Source: Aedes albopictus (taxonomy: Eukaryota > Arthropoda > Insecta > Diptera > Culicidae). Taken from it: DNA of 64,000 bases. A program made the translations under genes and the position numbers. The notes below the pieces were generated by a model. The model was not told the origin of the DNA. It did no database searches and was given only the letters and a program-made list of their open reading frames with translations. The stretch is taken from positions 19,311,346 through 19,375,345 of the forward strand of contig NC_085137.1 in the NCBI RefSeq assembly GCF_035046485.1, in the 5' to 3' direction. Of this stretch, positions 63,474 through 64,000 are shown piece by piece (the stretch's first letter is position 1; each line of letters begins with the position of its first letter).

Positions 63474-64000
63474 CTCCTCCTCCTTCGCCAACGGTTTGGT
63501 GACGCCAATCGATTCCTATCCTCACAAAACGTCATGATCACAACCGCTCGTCTGTACCCACCACCGCCACTACCATTCGCTGGGAGTGGTGACTACTTTA
63601 ATAGTCATAGAGGACAGCTCAAATCTGTTCTCGTTCCTAGTCGCTCCAGGCTCCACTTCCTAAACTGATAATGGCATTTGTAAGGTGGAAAAAAGGTACC
63701 TTTATTAAAACTTTCGTTTCCGCTCATTTGTGCTAATTTTTCAACGATTGACTTTCAGCGAGGAATGGTAAACTTCTTGACCAGATTGTCCGGACGTTTT
63801 AGTTGATTCTTCTTCTTCTGCGGACTTTGAAATATATTAAACATTGAAAAATACATAACACCACTGAGTGAAACTTTTTTGTTCCGCTGATAACAATCAA
63901 TCCGAAAATGAACGGTGGTACCATTTCCCAGCAACTTAAACCACCCTACCATCCCTCTCTGTTGGTCAAACAGAACACGCCGTTAAAATCATCAACCGGA
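63474..64000. other. No gene recognised at the right edge
   Basis: A minus frame (63755-63952, 65 residues, Lys-rich C-terminus) is open at the edge region but shows no family. Could be part of an exon continuing beyond the window. Confidence 0.3.

Overview
This is eukaryotic, AT-rich, mosquito-type nuclear DNA, most probably Aedes. The main reasons are three Feilai-like tRNA-derived SINEs with clean target-site duplications (TSDs), a JAM1-like RTE non-LTR family, a gypsy/errantivirus-type element with env, and very many foldback and MITE-like repeats. The species call is inference from family recognition; no database was searched. Almost the whole window is transposable-element and simple-repeat DNA.

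Layout. 1-2.4 kb: degenerate AATTCCTCCAGG-type and CCATCTTG-type arrays. 4.1-6.0 kb: a foldback with CGACCAAATGT arrays. 6.6-8.0 kb: nested inverted repeats. 8.3-10.5 kb: another AATTCCT block carrying a 400-bp near-perfect palindrome. 13.25-16.2 kb: a CCCAAGTAACACA-ended element containing an inverted SINE dimer. 16.2-17.4 kb: a Feilai SINE, then three TTAA-bounded units in a row. 19.5-20.6 kb: a TA-flanked palindromic element. 21.6-24.3 kb: a dead RTE copy. 24.6-27.8 kb: AATTCCT blocks in both orientations. 29.5-33.8 kb: a non-coding minus-strand LTR element whose interior is a large AATCC array. 36.1-37.0 kb: inverted arrays. 37.1-45.7 kb: an RTE element (minus) split by a CR1-like element (plus). 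47.2-51.75 kb: an internally deleted errantivirus-like element with open pol and env frames. 52.0-54.5 kb: two foldbacks. 55.2-59.4 kb: a five-exon gene for a BED/hAT-transposase-like protein, the only host-gene candidate I can support. 61.1 and 62.7 kb: a Feilai SINE and a TA-flanked MITE.

The most interesting signals are: (i) a hammerhead-ribozyme-like motif in several foldback repeats, with stems II and III covarying between copies and a conserved extra A next to stem II; (ii) a group of elements with CCCRRGTAR ends and an AA dinucleotide duplication, one with its empty site preserved in a neighbouring array duplicate; (iii) the hAT-derived intron-containing gene, one of whose introns holds a MITE whose empty site is preserved in the opposite arm of its host foldback; (iv) the non-coding LTR element with three 3' LTR copies in alternating orientation inside one CTGTC duplication; (v) a perfect inverted SINE dimer with a 13-bp TSD. 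I saw no CRISPR, operon, rRNA or intact tRNA gene.
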